Shown: piece by piece, positions 26,832-35,568 of the stretch
Numbering within the stretch: position 1 is the stretch's first letter
How the letters are laid out: the number at the start of each line of letters is the position of its first letter
Assembly: GCF_006438845.1 (NCBI RefSeq)
Contig: NZ_RCZJ01000001.1
Coordinates: 1,054,001 to 1,118,000 of the forward strand
DNA from: Variovorax ginsengisoli
GTDB taxonomy: Bacteria; Pseudomonadota; Gammaproteobacteria; Burkholderiales; Burkholderiaceae_C
Direction of reading: 5' to 3'
DNA length: 64,000 bases
The notes under the pieces: generated by a model
Told to the model about the DNA's origin: nothing
Database searches by the model: none
Seen by the model: only the letters and a program-made list of their open reading frames with translations
Translations under genes and position numbers: made by a program

Positions 26832-27404
26832 ATGACAGACCGATACCCGATGGTTGAACTCAAGGACTTGCCTGACGACATCCTGACCGCCGTGCTCGCG
26901 GTGCAGGAAAAGGCCGGCTTCGTGCCGAATGTGTTTCTCGCATTGGCACGCCGCCCCGCCGAATGGCGCGCCTTCTTCGCGTACCACGACGCGCTGATGC
27001 TCAAGGAAGAAGGCTCGCTCACCAAGGGCGACCGCGAGATGATCGTGACCGTCACCAGCGCGGCCAACCAGTGCCTGTACTGCGTGGTGGCCCATGGCGC
27101 GCTGCTGCGCATCTACGAGAAGAAGCCGCTGGTGGCCGATCAGGTGGCGGTCAACTACCGCAAGGCCGACATCACGCCGCGACAGCGTGTCATGCTCGAC
27201 TTCGCGATGAAGGTGTGCGAGCGCTCGCACGAGATCGACGATGCCGACTTCGGCGCCCTGCACGCGCACGGCTTCGACGACGAAGACATCTGGGACATCG
27301 CAGCCATCACGTCGTTCTTCGGGCTGTCTAACCGCATGGCCAGTTTCGCCGGCATGCAGCCGAACAACGAGTTCTTCCTGATGGGCCGCCTCCCGCGCAA
27401 ATAG
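26832..27404 (+). CDS. AhpD-like / carboxymuconolactone decarboxylase family peroxidase
   Basis: A 190-residue protein of the AhpD/CMD fold. The redox centre CLYCVVAHGALLRIY (CxxC followed by a histidine) matches uncharacterised peroxidase-related proteins that reduce peroxides with a thiol pair. The C-terminal block EDIWDIAAITSFFGLSNRMA is typical. ATG 26832 has AAGGAGA seven to eight bases upstream. It is a single gene followed by a dispersed intergenic repeat. Confidence 0.88.
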   Translation: MTDRYPMVELKDLPDDILTAVLAVQEKAGFVPNVFLALARRPAEWRAFFAYHDALMLKEEGSLTKGDREMIVTVTSAANQCLYCVVAHGALLRIYEKKPLVADQVAVNYRKADITPRQRVMLDFAMKVCERSHEIDDADFGALHAHGFDDEDIWDIAAITSFFGLSNRMASFAGMQPNNEFFLMGRLPRK

Positions 27405-27420
27405 GCTCGCCCCCAGGCTC

Positions 27421-27500
27421 CGCGCACTTCGTGTCGCTTCTCCTACCTCCTGCCGGGGGCAACACCGGCGGCCCGGCGAAGCCGGTTCCACGGTGTTCCT
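27421..27500. repeat. Dispersed intergenic repeat, copy A
   Basis: This gap between convergent genes begins CGCGCACTTCGTGT, passes through GGGGGC and GGCCCGGCGAAGCCGGTTCC, and ends near CGGTGTTCCT. A second copy with the same ordered blocks lies at 62301-62378. It contains an inverted repeat around CCGGC-GAA-GCCGG (27474-27486) that can fold, so it may also end transcription. It resembles intergenic repeats scattered in Variovorax-type genomes; that last point is from memory. Confidence 0.5.
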
Positions 27501-27512
27501 GGTGAAGGCGAT

Positions 27513-29267
27513 TCAGCTCGTTGCCTTGCAGTGCGCGAAGGCGTCGAGCGCCGGCTTGTAGGTCGGCGTTTGCACGTCCATCACGCCAAGCACCGTGTGG
27601 TACAGGTTGTCGTGCGTCAGGGCAACGTCCTGATCGCTGCGCAGGCAGGCCGTCGACAGCTTCTCGCGTGCACGCAACCCATCGCCGAACCACACCACCA
27701 TGGGCACGTGTTTTTGAACGTCGGGCGCGATGTTGTAGGGCAGGCCGTGCAGGAAGAGTCCGTACTCGCCGAGCGACTCGCCATGGTCGCTCATGTAGAG
27801 CATGCCGGTGTCGTAGCGTGACGATTGCGCCTGCAGCCAATCGATGGTGCGTGAAAGGAACCGGTCGGTGTGCGCGATGGAGTTGTCGTACGCGTTCATC
27901 AGCTCACCGTGGCTGCAGTCGGCCAGAACGTTCGTCTTGCACTCCGGCGTGAAACGCTTGACGTCGGGTGCCGAACGCTTGGCGTATGCCGGGCCGTGGC
28001 TGCCCATCTGGTGCATCACAAGCAGCACGCCGCGGGCCCGGCGCTCGGCCGGCAGTGCGGCGATGCGCTGGTCGATGTTGCGCAGCATGACGTCGTCGAG
28101 GCATTCGTCGCCGTCGCACAGCACGTCCTTGACGTCGGATGAGAGGCCTTCGCTGGCAGAAGCGTTCGGCACGCGATCGCACACGCCCTTACAGCCGGAC
28201 TGGTTGTCGATCCACAGGACCGCGAGCCCGGCTGCCTGCGCCACGTCGAGCAGGTTCTCGTGGTCGTCTCTGCTGCCTTCGTAGCCCGCCTTGCCGAGCG
28301 AGGAAAACATGCACGGCACCGAAGCCAGCGTGTTGGTTCCGCAGGAATGCACGTTGCGCCAGCTCGTCACCCCACGGCCGGCAAGCCCCGGCGTGGTGTC
28401 GCGGCCGTACCCGTTGAGCGCGAAGTGGTCGGCCCGCGCCGTTTCGCCCACCACCACCACGAACATCGGCGGGCGCGCCTGCGCGGCGTAGCTCGCACCC
28501 AACGCCGCGCCGCCGGAGATCGGGATCAGTTGCCGCCGATGCCGGAACAGCGGCTTGACGACGACGGCCCCCGCCGAATAGACGCTGGCGAGCGGATTCA
28601 TCATGTAGCGCAGCGTGACGTGGTTGCGCATGAGCGGCGCGAGCTCGCGCGACATCAGCGCCGCGCCGCCGGCCGCGACCGTCACGGCGACCGCCAGCAT
28701 CGCGCCGTTGCGCCAGAGCTGGCGCCAGGCGCGCATCGGAGGCACCTGCACGCGCAGCAGCCACCAGCCCGCCGGCGCACACACCAGCAGCACATCGATC
28801 AGCATCCGCCAACTCATCAGGTCGCGGGCCTCGTGCAGGTCGGTCTGCAGGGCATTGGCTGCCATGCTCGGGTCCATCACGACACGGTAGGTCAGCATGT
28901 AGTGCTGCGCCACTGCGGCCAACAGCACCACGGCGAACCACAGCGGTTTCATCCAGCGCGTCCAGGCCGTGAGCGACAGCAAGGCGACTGTTCCTGCGAC
29001 GGTCAGCACCGCCATCGCGCCGATCGAACGCATGTAGACGCTGGGCGCACCCCCGATGCGCGCAAGCGCCAGCCACAACGGCCAATTGGCGGCCAGCAGC
29101 AGGTAGATCGAGAGGCCCACGATCGCCGCCTGCGCCGAGCGCGGCTGCGACATCCATGCATCGACGGCGCGTGCCCAATGGGGAAGCGCTGCAGCGCTCG
29201 GCGCCGGCGACACCGGCGTCACCACGCGCTCGTCGGGGCGCGCGGCTGGCTGAAATGTAGAAGTCAT
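27513..29267 (-). CDS. eptA: Lipid A phosphoethanolamine transferase (EptA/PmrC family)
   Basis: A 584-residue inner-membrane enzyme that adds phosphoethanolamine to lipid A, lowering negative charge and polymyxin binding. An N-terminal membrane domain with about five helices is followed from about residue 260 by the periplasmic sulfatase-like domain. Metal and nucleophile sites are visible: VVGETARADHFALNGYG, the threonine of CGTNTLASVPCMFS, and YMSDHGESLGEYGLFLHG. Many cysteines sit in the disulfide-rich part, as expected. It follows the PAP2 gene by 46 bases, a gap holding a direct repeat that resembles the box upstream of the nearby two-component genes. Confidence 0.93.
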   Translation of the reverse strand: MTSTFQPAARPDERVVTPVSPAPSAAALPHWARAVDAWMSQPRSAQAAIVGLSIYLLLAANWPLWLALARIGGAPSVYMRSIGAMAVLTVAGTVALLSLTAWTRWMKPLWFAVVLLAAVAQHYMLTYRVVMDPSMAANALQTDLHEARDLMSWRMLIDVLLVCAPAGWWLLRVQVPPMRAWRQLWRNGAMLAVAVTVAAGGAALMSRELAPLMRNHVTLRYMMNPLASVYSAGAVVVKPLFRHRRQLIPISGGAALGASYAAQARPPMFVVVVGETARADHFALNGYGRDTTPGLAGRGVTSWRNVHSCGTNTLASVPCMFSSLGKAGYEGSRDDHENLLDVAQAAGLAVLWIDNQSGCKGVCDRVPNASASEGLSSDVKDVLCDGDECLDDVMLRNIDQRIAALPAERRARGVLLVMHQMGSHGPAYAKRSAPDVKRFTPECKTNVLADCSHGELMNAYDNSIAHTDRFLSRTIDWLQAQSSRYDTGMLYMSDHGESLGEYGLFLHGLPYNIAPDVQKHVPMVVWFGDGLRAREKLSTACLRSDQDVALTHDNLYHTVLGVMDVQTPTYKPALDAFAHCKATS

Positions 29268-29289
29268 CCACCGATGGTGGAAACCAGGA

Positions 29290-29305
29290 ATGAAGTTTCC
29301 CTGAA
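29290..29305 (+). promoter_or_regulatory. Direct repeat ATGAA-N6-CTGAA, possible response-regulator box
   Basis: ATGAA GTTTCC CTGAA has an 11-bp repeat period like PmrA-type boxes (half-site, N6, half-site). It lies between the PAP2 and eptA genes, just upstream of eptA. The same arrangement (CTGAA-N6-CTGAA) occurs at 30097-30112 before the response-regulator gene. Confidence 0.4.
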
Positions 29306-29313
29306 TGCCCGGC

Positions 29314-30024
29314 TCAGGATTCGTTCAGCTTCGGCACAGCCCCGCTCGCGCCGGGCGTGCGGCGCCAGCGCGCGTGCGCCAACGCATCGACACAGGCGCC
29401 GACCGCAACGCACAGCCAAGCGCTCCACAACGTGTGGCTCATGTAGTGCGCGCCCCGCCATTGCTGCGCCAGCCCCAGGACGAGACCGAACACGAGCGCC
29501 GCCGCAAGCCACCACCGGGCGGCACGCGGGGCATGCCGGTGCAGCGCGAACCAGCCACCCGCGTAGGCGAACGCCGCGGACGCGTGCCCTGCCGGAAAGC
29601 ACCGGCCGGGACCGCCATCGTCGACACCCCAGCTCCAATGCGACACATGGCGTGCGACGCCACCGAACGCCTTCAGGTCCCACGGGCAGCTGGTGTGGCT
29701 GATATTCTTGATGAGCGACACGGCGATGACCGAGGCCAACACCGTCAGTGCAAGTTGAATGCGCTCCGCCAGCGCCAGTTTCCGCAGCACGCCAAACGGC
29801 CAGCGGATCGCGGCGAACAGCGTCGCCATGCACGCCCAGCTCAGGAAGCGCGGCACCTCGTGGAAGGCCAGCACGAAGCGGTGGTCGTGCTGCAACGCAA
29901 ACCCGTCGGATCCGCCGGCCCAGCGCGCCATCGGCAGGTCGAGGCCGGACGCGTCCCAGAGCAGAACGAGCAACAGCGCGGCAAGAAGCGCGGCAGCGCG
30001 CCGCGATGAAAGGAAGGAGGACAT
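29314..30024 (-). CDS. PAP2 superfamily membrane phosphatase
   Basis: A 236-residue protein with six predicted membrane segments. The PAP2 active site is recognisable as GRCFPAGHASAAFAY (the PSGH-type motif) and RGAHYMSHTLWSAW (the histidine of the third motif), with KNISHTSCPWDL as the degenerate first motif. This group removes phosphate from lipid A, phosphatidylglycerophosphate or undecaprenyl pyrophosphate. The position directly before eptA and beside a two-component system makes lipid A or a related carrier the likely substrate. ATG 30024 follows AAGGAGGA, a strong ribosome site. Confidence 0.88.
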   Translation of the reverse strand: MSSFLSSRRAAALLAALLLVLLWDASGLDLPMARWAGGSDGFALQHDHRFVLAFHEVPRFLSWACMATLFAAIRWPFGVLRKLALAERIQLALTVLASVIAVSLIKNISHTSCPWDLKAFGGVARHVSHWSWGVDDGGPGRCFPAGHASAAFAYAGGWFALHRHAPRAARWWLAAALVFGLVLGLAQQWRGAHYMSHTLWSAWLCVAVGACVDALAHARWRRTPGASGAVPKLNES

Positions 30025-30096
30025 GCACAGCGGGCCAGGTGCCCGACCGAAAGGAAAAGGACCATCGGCGATGGCGGCAGAGCCTAGCCACCGCGC

Positions 30097-30112
30097 CTGA
30101 ACGCAGGCTGAA
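30097..30112 (+). promoter_or_regulatory. Direct repeat CTGAA-N6-CTGAA upstream of the response regulator
   Basis: Two CTGAA half-sites spaced by CGCAGG give an 11-bp period, the geometry of PmrA/OmpR-family boxes. It lies in the divergent gap between the PAP2 gene and the two-component operon, 42 bases before the regulator's ATG, and so could serve autoregulation. Confidence 0.4.
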
Positions 30113-30153
30113 GGGCCGGATCGCTAGACTCGATCCCTTTGAGGATGATGCCC

Positions 30154-30828
30154 ATGCGCGTTCTGCTGGTCGAAGACGATGCGGCGCTGTCCGAAGCGGT
30201 CTGCGGCTACCTGCGCGCCAAGAGTTTCGTGGTGGACGCGTGTCCCACGCTGGCCGAGGCCGGCGCCGCGCTGCGCGCCGCGCAATACGCCGCGGTGTTG
30301 CTCGACCTGCATCTGGGCGATGGCGACGGCCTGTCGCTGCTGCCGCAGATCCGCGCCATCAAGGAGCGGCCCATCGTCATCGTTCTCACGGCGCGCGACC
30401 AGGTCACCGACCGCATCCGCGGCCTCGATGCCGGTGCCGACGACTACCTCATCAAGCCCTACGACCCTGGCGAACTGCTGGCCCGGTTGCGGGCGGTGGA
30501 GCGCCGCCGCAGCACCGCCAGTGCGCCGGTGGTGGCGCTGGGCGACCTGGAGATCGACCTCACGCGCGAACTGGTGCGCCGCCGCGGCGTGCCGGTGGCG
30601 CTGACGCAGAAGGAATGGTCGCTGCTGCGCGTGATGGCGACGCGGCCCGACCGCATCCACACACGCGAGAACCTGCAGGACGCCCTCTACGGCTTCGACG
30701 ACGAAGCCGACAGCAACACGCTCGAGGTGTTCGTGAGCCGGCTGCGCCGCAAGCTCGGCCGCGATCACATCCAGACGCTGCGCGGCCTGGGCTATCGGTT
30801 GGTCCACGCTGCCGGAGACGGTGATTGA
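30154..30828 (+). CDS. OmpR/PhoB family response regulator (PmrA-like)
   Basis: A 224-residue response regulator. The receiver domain has the acidic pair in VLLVEDDAAL, phosphoacceptor Asp51 in LLDLHLGDGDG, a conserved threonine in VLTARDQ and lysine in LIKPYDPGEL. The winged-helix DNA-binding domain spans about residues 125-220 (LTQKEWSLLRVMATRPDRIH, then SNTLEVFVSRLRRKLG and LRGLGYRL). I preferred ATG 30154, nine bases after GAGG, to upstream in-frame starts. Its stop overlaps the histidine kinase start. The divergent neighbours eptA and PAP2 suggest control of lipid A modification. Confidence 0.9.
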   Translation: MRVLLVEDDAALSEAVCGYLRAKSFVVDACPTLAEAGAALRAAQYAAVLLDLHLGDGDGLSLLPQIRAIKERPIVIVLTARDQVTDRIRGLDAGADDYLIKPYDPGELLARLRAVERRRSTASAPVVALGDLEIDLTRELVRRRGVPVALTQKEWSLLRVMATRPDRIHTRENLQDALYGFDDEADSNTLEVFVSRLRRKLGRDHIQTLRGLGYRLVHAAGDGD

Positions 30829-32195
30829 GCGGCGACGGAACATTGCAACCGACCGCCTCGCAGGCATCCGCCGTGCAGACGCTGGCCGGCCGGCTCATTC
30901 GCACGCTGATCCTGTGGGTGGGGGGCGTGTGGCTGCTGTGCGTGATCGGCGTGGTCTGGTATGTCGACCGTGAGATCAACTACAACTTCGACAGTGAGCT
31001 GGTCGAGGTGTCGCACCGCATGTTCGACATCGCGCTCGACGACCTCGACCGCCAGGCCAGCGAGCGGACGGACGACCGCTTTCTGGTGGCGCCGACACCC
31101 ACCTTCGCCGATGCCGCCGTGATGTTCCAGGTGGTCGACGCCGGCGGGCGCGTGCTGTTGCGATCGGCCGAAACGCCCGGCAACGTGTTCGATGTACCGC
31201 TGGCCGCGGGCTTTTCCAACGACGACGCGTGGCGCGTTTACACCGTCCGGCATCCGACACGCGAACTGTTTCTGCAGGTCGCCGATCCGCTGGACGAGCG
31301 GCGAACGGCGCTCAACCGCACGCTGTTCGGGTTGGTCATTCCTCTGGGCGCGGTGCTTCCGATCCTGGCCTGGGTGCTGCGCAGGATCGCGCGCCAGGAG
31401 CTTCAGGTGTTGCAACGGCTGGCCATCGAGATCGGCGAACGCGACGGCACCGACCTGCGCCCGATCGCCCTGCCCGGCCTGCCGCAGGAATTGCAGCTGG
31501 TGGGCGACCACGTGAACCGCCTTCTCGAAAGGCTGGCGCAATCGCTCGACGTGGAACGCGCGCTCGCGGCCAATGCCGCCCACGAACTGCGCACGCCGCT
31601 GGCGGCCGCGCGCCTGCGACTACAGACCGCGCTCGAGCATGAACTGCGTCGCGAGGACGTCGAAGCCGCGCTCGACGCATTGCGCATGCTGAGCCACCGC
31701 ACCGAGAAGCTGCTGCAACTGTCGCGCGCCGAATCGGGCGCGTCTTTCACGCGGGATCGCGTCGACCTGGGGTCACTGGCGGCCACTGTCGCACAGGAGT
31801 TCTGGCAAGACGCGGGCACGCTCGAACGGCTCGGGCTGAAGGTGCCGGACCGCGGCGCCGCGCCGGTGGCGCTGGGTGATTTCGATGCGCTCGCGATCGC
31901 CTTGCGCAACCTGGTGGAAAACGCGCTGCGCTATGCCGGAGGGCGGGTCGAAATCGAGGTCGAGCCCGACTGCACGCTGGTCGTGCGCGATTTCGGCCCC
32001 GGCGTGAACGATGTCGAACTGCGCACCTTGCAGCTTCGCCACGTGCGCCACAGCGCCGAGCGGGCCGGCTACGGACTGGGGCTTTCGATCGTCGCGACCA
32101 TCGTGCAGAAGCACGGTGCTGCGCTCACGCTGCTGTCGCCACCACGCGGGTCAGCCACGGGCTTCGAGGCGCGCATCGCTCTGAAGCCGGCCTGA
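30825..32195 (+). CDS. Sensor histidine kinase (PmrB/QseC-like)
   Basis: A 456-residue membrane kinase. Two membrane segments (about residues 24-46 and 165-186) flank a periplasmic sensor domain of about 120 residues. His253 lies in the phosphoacceptor motif NAAHELRTPLAAARLRLQ. The ATP-binding domain shows LRNLVENALRYAGG, DFGPGVND and AGYGLGLSIVATIV. The start is a TTG at 30825 overlapping the regulator's stop (TTGA), with GGAGA six bases upstream; an in-frame stop lies just before it, so no earlier start exists. Confidence 0.9.
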   Translation: MSGDGTLQPTASQASAVQTLAGRLIRTLILWVGGVWLLCVIGVVWYVDREINYNFDSELVEVSHRMFDIALDDLDRQASERTDDRFLVAPTPTFADAAVMFQVVDAGGRVLLRSAETPGNVFDVPLAAGFSNDDAWRVYTVRHPTRELFLQVADPLDERRTALNRTLFGLVIPLGAVLPILAWVLRRIARQELQVLQRLAIEIGERDGTDLRPIALPGLPQELQLVGDHVNRLLERLAQSLDVERALAANAAHELRTPLAAARLRLQTALEHELRREDVEAALDALRMLSHRTEKLLQLSRAESGASFTRDRVDLGSLAATVAQEFWQDAGTLERLGLKVPDRGAAPVALGDFDALAIALRNLVENALRYAGGRVEIEVEPDCTLVVRDFGPGVNDVELRTLQLRHVRHSAERAGYGLGLSIVATIVQKHGAALTLLSPPRGSATGFEARIALKPA

Positions 32196-32223
32196 GTCCT
32201 TTGCCGCAGCGAAATGCTGCACG

Positions 32224-32646
32224 TCAAACCGTGACGAGTTCGCGCAGCCAGTCGGGCAGGTTCATCGCCTTCTGCTTGGGAAAGTCGACCCAGATGGTGG
32301 TGGCGCCGCCAGCGGCACAGATCACATCGGGGGCGTCGGCACGTGCCATGGTGGCCCACGTTTCGAAGGTCGTGCGAGCCGGATCGCTGGCGTACATTTT
32401 CAGCAGCACGTCGCCCGGGTATTCGAGCTGGCGGTAGAAATTGCAGAAGGCGTTGACGATCACCATGCCCTCGCCTTTCGGGTCGGGCTCGAAACCGATG
32501 GAACGCATCCAGTCGATGCGGGCAGTCTCCATGTAGCGAAAGTAGCTGCCGTTGTTGAGGTGGCCCATCGCGTCCATGTCGCCCCAGCGGATGGCGATGG
32601 ACATCTCGTAGACCAGTTTCTTGCGCTCGGGGATGTCGATCTTCAT
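32224..32646 (-). CDS. Acyl-CoA thioesterase (4-hydroxybenzoyl-CoA thioesterase-like hotdog fold)
   Basis: A 140-residue hotdog-fold thioesterase that hydrolyses an acyl-CoA. The active-site region is IAIRWGDMDAMGHLNNGSYF with the conserved aspartate, followed by MVIVNAFCNFYRQLEYPGDV. Ends at VNLPDW-type sequence (AMNLPDWLREL). ATG 32646 gives the usual family start. It is divergent from ETF-QO, and both can be tied to acyl-CoA metabolism, though the substrate chain is unknown. Confidence 0.88.
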   Translation of the reverse strand: MKIDIPERKKLVYEMSIAIRWGDMDAMGHLNNGSYFRYMETARIDWMRSIGFEPDPKGEGMVIVNAFCNFYRQLEYPGDVLLKMYASDPARTTFETWATMARADAPDVICAAGGATTIWVDFPKQKAMNLPDWLRELVTV

Positions 32647-32829
32647 CAGGTGTCCGGAGGAAAAAGGTCCAGTGTCGCACCGGCCCGCCTGACGCGAACG
32701 CGACACGTGAGGCAATGCGATCGGCGCTGGCGGCTGACAAGGGCCACTGCGATGCGCCGCATAAAATGCAAGGCGATCTGCGGTGCCGAGCGGTGCCGGG
32801 CCAACCCCATCCTATCGACGAGAACTCCA

Positions 32830-34530
32830 ATGACCCACGACGAAATCCTTGCCCAGTTCGGCCCGCGCGAAGCCATGGAGTACGACGTCGTCGTGGTCGG
32901 CGGCGGTCCCGCCGGGCTGTCCACAGCGATCCGCCTCAAACAGCTCGCCGCGCAGAACGACAAGGAGATCTCGGTCGTGGTGCTCGAGAAGGGCTCTGAG
33001 CCCGGCGCACACATTCTGTCAGGCGCCATCATGGACCCGAAGGCGCTGTCGGAACTGTTCCCCGACTGGAAGCAACGCGGTGCACCGCTCAACCAGCCGG
33101 TGACGGCCGACACCTTCCTGATGCTGAGCGAGACCGGCGCCACGCGCACGCCGAACTTCATGCTGCCGCAGAACTTCCACAACGACGGCAACTACATTGT
33201 CAGCCTCGGCAACGTGACGAAGTGGCTGGCCCAGCAGGCCGAAGAGCTCGGCGTCGAGATCTTCCCCGGCTTTCCGGCCGCCGAAGTGCTCTACACCGAC
33301 GACGGCAAGGTGCGTGGCGTGGCGACCGGCAACCTGGGCATCGGCAAAGACGGCGAGCCGACCGACAACTTCCAGCTCGGCATGGAGCTGCTCGGCAAAT
33401 ACACCGTGTTCGCCGAAGGTTCGCGTGGCCACCTGGGCCGTCAGCTGATCGCCAAGTACAACCTCGCCGACGGCAAGGACCCGCAAAGCTACGGGATCGG
33501 CATCAAAGAGCTCTGGGAGATCGATCCCGCGCGCCATCAGCCGGGCCTGGCCATCCACACGGCCGGCTGGCCCCTGTCGTCGGATGTGTACGGCGGCTCC
33601 TTCGTCTACCACGCGGAGAACAACCAACTCATCATCGGCTACGTCGTCGGGCTGGATTACCAGAACCCGCACATGAGCCCGTTCGAAGAATTTCAGCGCT
33701 TCAAGACGCACCCGAACATCCGCTGGTACCTCGAAGGCCAGGACAAGGGCTTGAAGGCGCCCAAGCGCCTGAGTTACGGCGCGCGCGCCATCACGGCGGG
33801 CGGCCTGCTGTCGCTGCCCAAGACGGTGTTTCCGGGCGGCGCCCTGGTCGGCTGCGAAGCGGGCTACCTCAATGCCAGCCGCATCAAGGGCAGCCATGCC
33901 GCGATCAAGACCGGCATGCTCGCCGCCGAAGCCGCGTTCGAGGCGGTGATCGCAGGGCGCCAGCACGACGAACTGAGCAGCTACCCCGTGGCCTTCGAAA
34001 AGAGCTGGCTGCACGCCGAGTTGCACAAGGCACGCAACTTCAAGCAGTGGTTCAAGAAGGGTCTGACCGTCGGCACCATCATGACCGGCGTCGAACAGCT
34101 GGTGCTGCGCGGCCACATCCCGTGGACCATCCACCGCACCGAGGCCGACCACGCGCGGCTCAAGCCCGCCAGTGCGTGCAAGAAGATCGTCTACCCACGC
34201 GCCGACGGCAAGCTCACTTTCGACCGGCTCTCGAGCGTGTTCATCAGCAACACGAACCACGAAGAGAACCAGCCGGCGCACCTGACGCTGAAGGACGCGA
34301 CGGTGCCCACGCGCATCAACCTGCCCGAGTACGCCGGCCCCGAGTCGCGCTACTGCCCGGCCGGCGTGTACGAGTTCGTGCCCGACGAGGCGAATGCCGG
34401 CAAGGAGCGGCTGCAGATCAACGCGCAGAACTGCGTGCACTGCAAGACCTGCGACATCAAGGATCCGACGCAGAACATCGTGTGGGTCACGCCCGAGGGC
34501 GGTGGCGGGCCGAATTACGTAGGGATGTAG
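32830..34530 (+). CDS. etfD: Electron transfer flavoprotein-ubiquinone oxidoreductase
   Basis: A 566-residue membrane-associated enzyme that passes electrons from ETF (fed by acyl-CoA dehydrogenases) to ubiquinone. The FAD site is YDVVVVGGGPAGLSTAIRL, and GSEPGAHILSGAIMDPKAL follows. AEGSRGHLGRQLIAKY and GALVGCEAGYLNASRIKGSH are typical. The C-terminal 4Fe-4S cysteines are in SRYCPAGVYEF and NCVHCKTCDIKDPTQNI. The ATG at 32830 is clear, as an upstream extension has no homology features. Its 3' end abuts the decayed hemagglutinin cassette, with 70 bases between. Confidence 0.95.
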   Translation: MTHDEILAQFGPREAMEYDVVVVGGGPAGLSTAIRLKQLAAQNDKEISVVVLEKGSEPGAHILSGAIMDPKALSELFPDWKQRGAPLNQPVTADTFLMLSETGATRTPNFMLPQNFHNDGNYIVSLGNVTKWLAQQAEELGVEIFPGFPAAEVLYTDDGKVRGVATGNLGIGKDGEPTDNFQLGMELLGKYTVFAEGSRGHLGRQLIAKYNLADGKDPQSYGIGIKELWEIDPARHQPGLAIHTAGWPLSSDVYGGSFVYHAENNQLIIGYVVGLDYQNPHMSPFEEFQRFKTHPNIRWYLEGQDKGLKAPKRLSYGARAITAGGLLSLPKTVFPGGALVGCEAGYLNASRIKGSHAAIKTGMLAAEAAFEAVIAGRQHDELSSYPVAFEKSWLHAELHKARNFKQWFKKGLTVGTIMTGVEQLVLRGHIPWTIHRTEADHARLKPASACKKIVYPRADGKLTFDRLSSVFISNTNHEENQPAHLTLKDATVPTRINLPEYAGPESRYCPAGVYEFVPDEANAGKERLQINAQNCVHCKTCDIKDPTQNIVWVTPEGGGGPNYVGM

Positions 34531-34599
34531 CACGCCACGTTTGCGCTTGATCGGCTGACCGACGGGTCGCCGGCTTGGAGCGGCGCTGTGCATGGGCTT

Positions 34600-35530
34600 G
34601 TAGTTCGTGCAGTGGGATGTCTCGTCCACGTGGCCTTTGCCTGACGCGGAGACGAAGGCCGCATCGCCCTTGGCTTCCTGTCGGCTGGCCGCGTCGATGG
34701 TGGTCTGGTGGCGAAGATCAGCTTGCCGCTGGCTTGAATGTCCAGGGTGCTGGCGTTGGCCTCGATCGCCGCGAGCAAGGTGTCGTTGCCACTGTGCAGG
34801 CGGATGTCGGTGGCACTGAGCGTGGTGCGCGCCAGGCTGGTCTGCTGGCTGGTCGCATCCAGGCTGTAGTGGTTCATGCCGCTTTTGGTGGCGTGTCTGG
34901 TCTCTGCGCTGATCCGGTTCTGCCCAGCGTACAGCGTGAGGTCGCGGCCCGCGTCCAGCGTGAGCATGTCGCCCGCGCTCAGGGTGGCGGCACGGGCGGT
35001 GATGTCACGGTCGGCCTTCAGGGTCACGCTGCCCGCGCCCGAGATCGTGGTGCCGGTCTCGGCGCTCTCCATCGTGCTGCGGCTCATCTTGCTGTTCCAG
35101 CGGATGTCCTTCTGGCGTCCGGTGGTCACGCTGTCGATGTTCAGGTCGCAGGCTGGCGTCCAGCAGGATGTCGCCCGCGCTCTCGATCTGCGCGCCGACC
35201 AGCTGAATGTCGCGCCCGGCCGTGGCGCTGAGCGTGCCGCCGGGGTTCGTGACGTAGACGCCTGCCACGCGGTCGAGCGTGACGGCGCCCGGGTCCACGC
35301 CGCTCTTGCTGCCCTTGCCAGGCAGTGCACCCGTGCTGCTGGTGGCCGTGCGCGTGGTGCTCTCGATGCGGATGTCGCGGCCCGCGTCGAGCTTCACGCG
35401 GCTGGCCGCGTCGATCGTGCCGCCGATGTTGGTGAGGTCGGTGCGGGCCTTGATGCCTACGTCGTTGCCGGTGGTGCGCCCGCCCAGGTTGTGGACGTTG
35501 TCGGCGTGCAGGCGCACCGTCGTTGCGCCG
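34600..35530 (-). pseudogene. Displaced, decayed copy of the hemagglutinin repeat region
   Basis: This stretch repeats, at high identity, part of the filamentous hemagglutinin gene at about 37650-38710: TTVRLHADNVHNLGG, the block NIGGTIDAASRVKLDAGRDI, GALPGKGSKSGVD, then NIDSVTTGRQKDIRWNSKMS, TLTLDAGRDLTLYAG-like sequence and TSLARTTLSATDIRLHSGND. The frame switches near 35150, and again near 34713, where one G of GGTCTGGGTGG is missing relative to the main copy. There is no start codon of its own and the match ends abruptly at about 34605, next to ETF-QO. It reads as an orphan cdiA/fhaB fragment left by recombination or duplication, as seen at CDI loci with orphan toxin modules. Confidence 0.8.
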
Positions 35531-35568
35531 GCCCTGGCCGTGGTCAAGTCGTGTAACTCACGCCCCGA

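Noticed and set aside
32734..32767. CTGACA and TAAAAT as the promoter of ETF-QO
   Set aside because: The two hexamers are 22 bases apart, too far for a normal sigma-70 promoter.
34515..35330. A 271-codon minus-strand ORF as a separate gene after the immunity candidate
   Set aside because: Its readable part is a fragment of the duplicated hemagglutinin cassette; the ends are out of frame and there is no start signal, so I list it as a pseudogene fragment.
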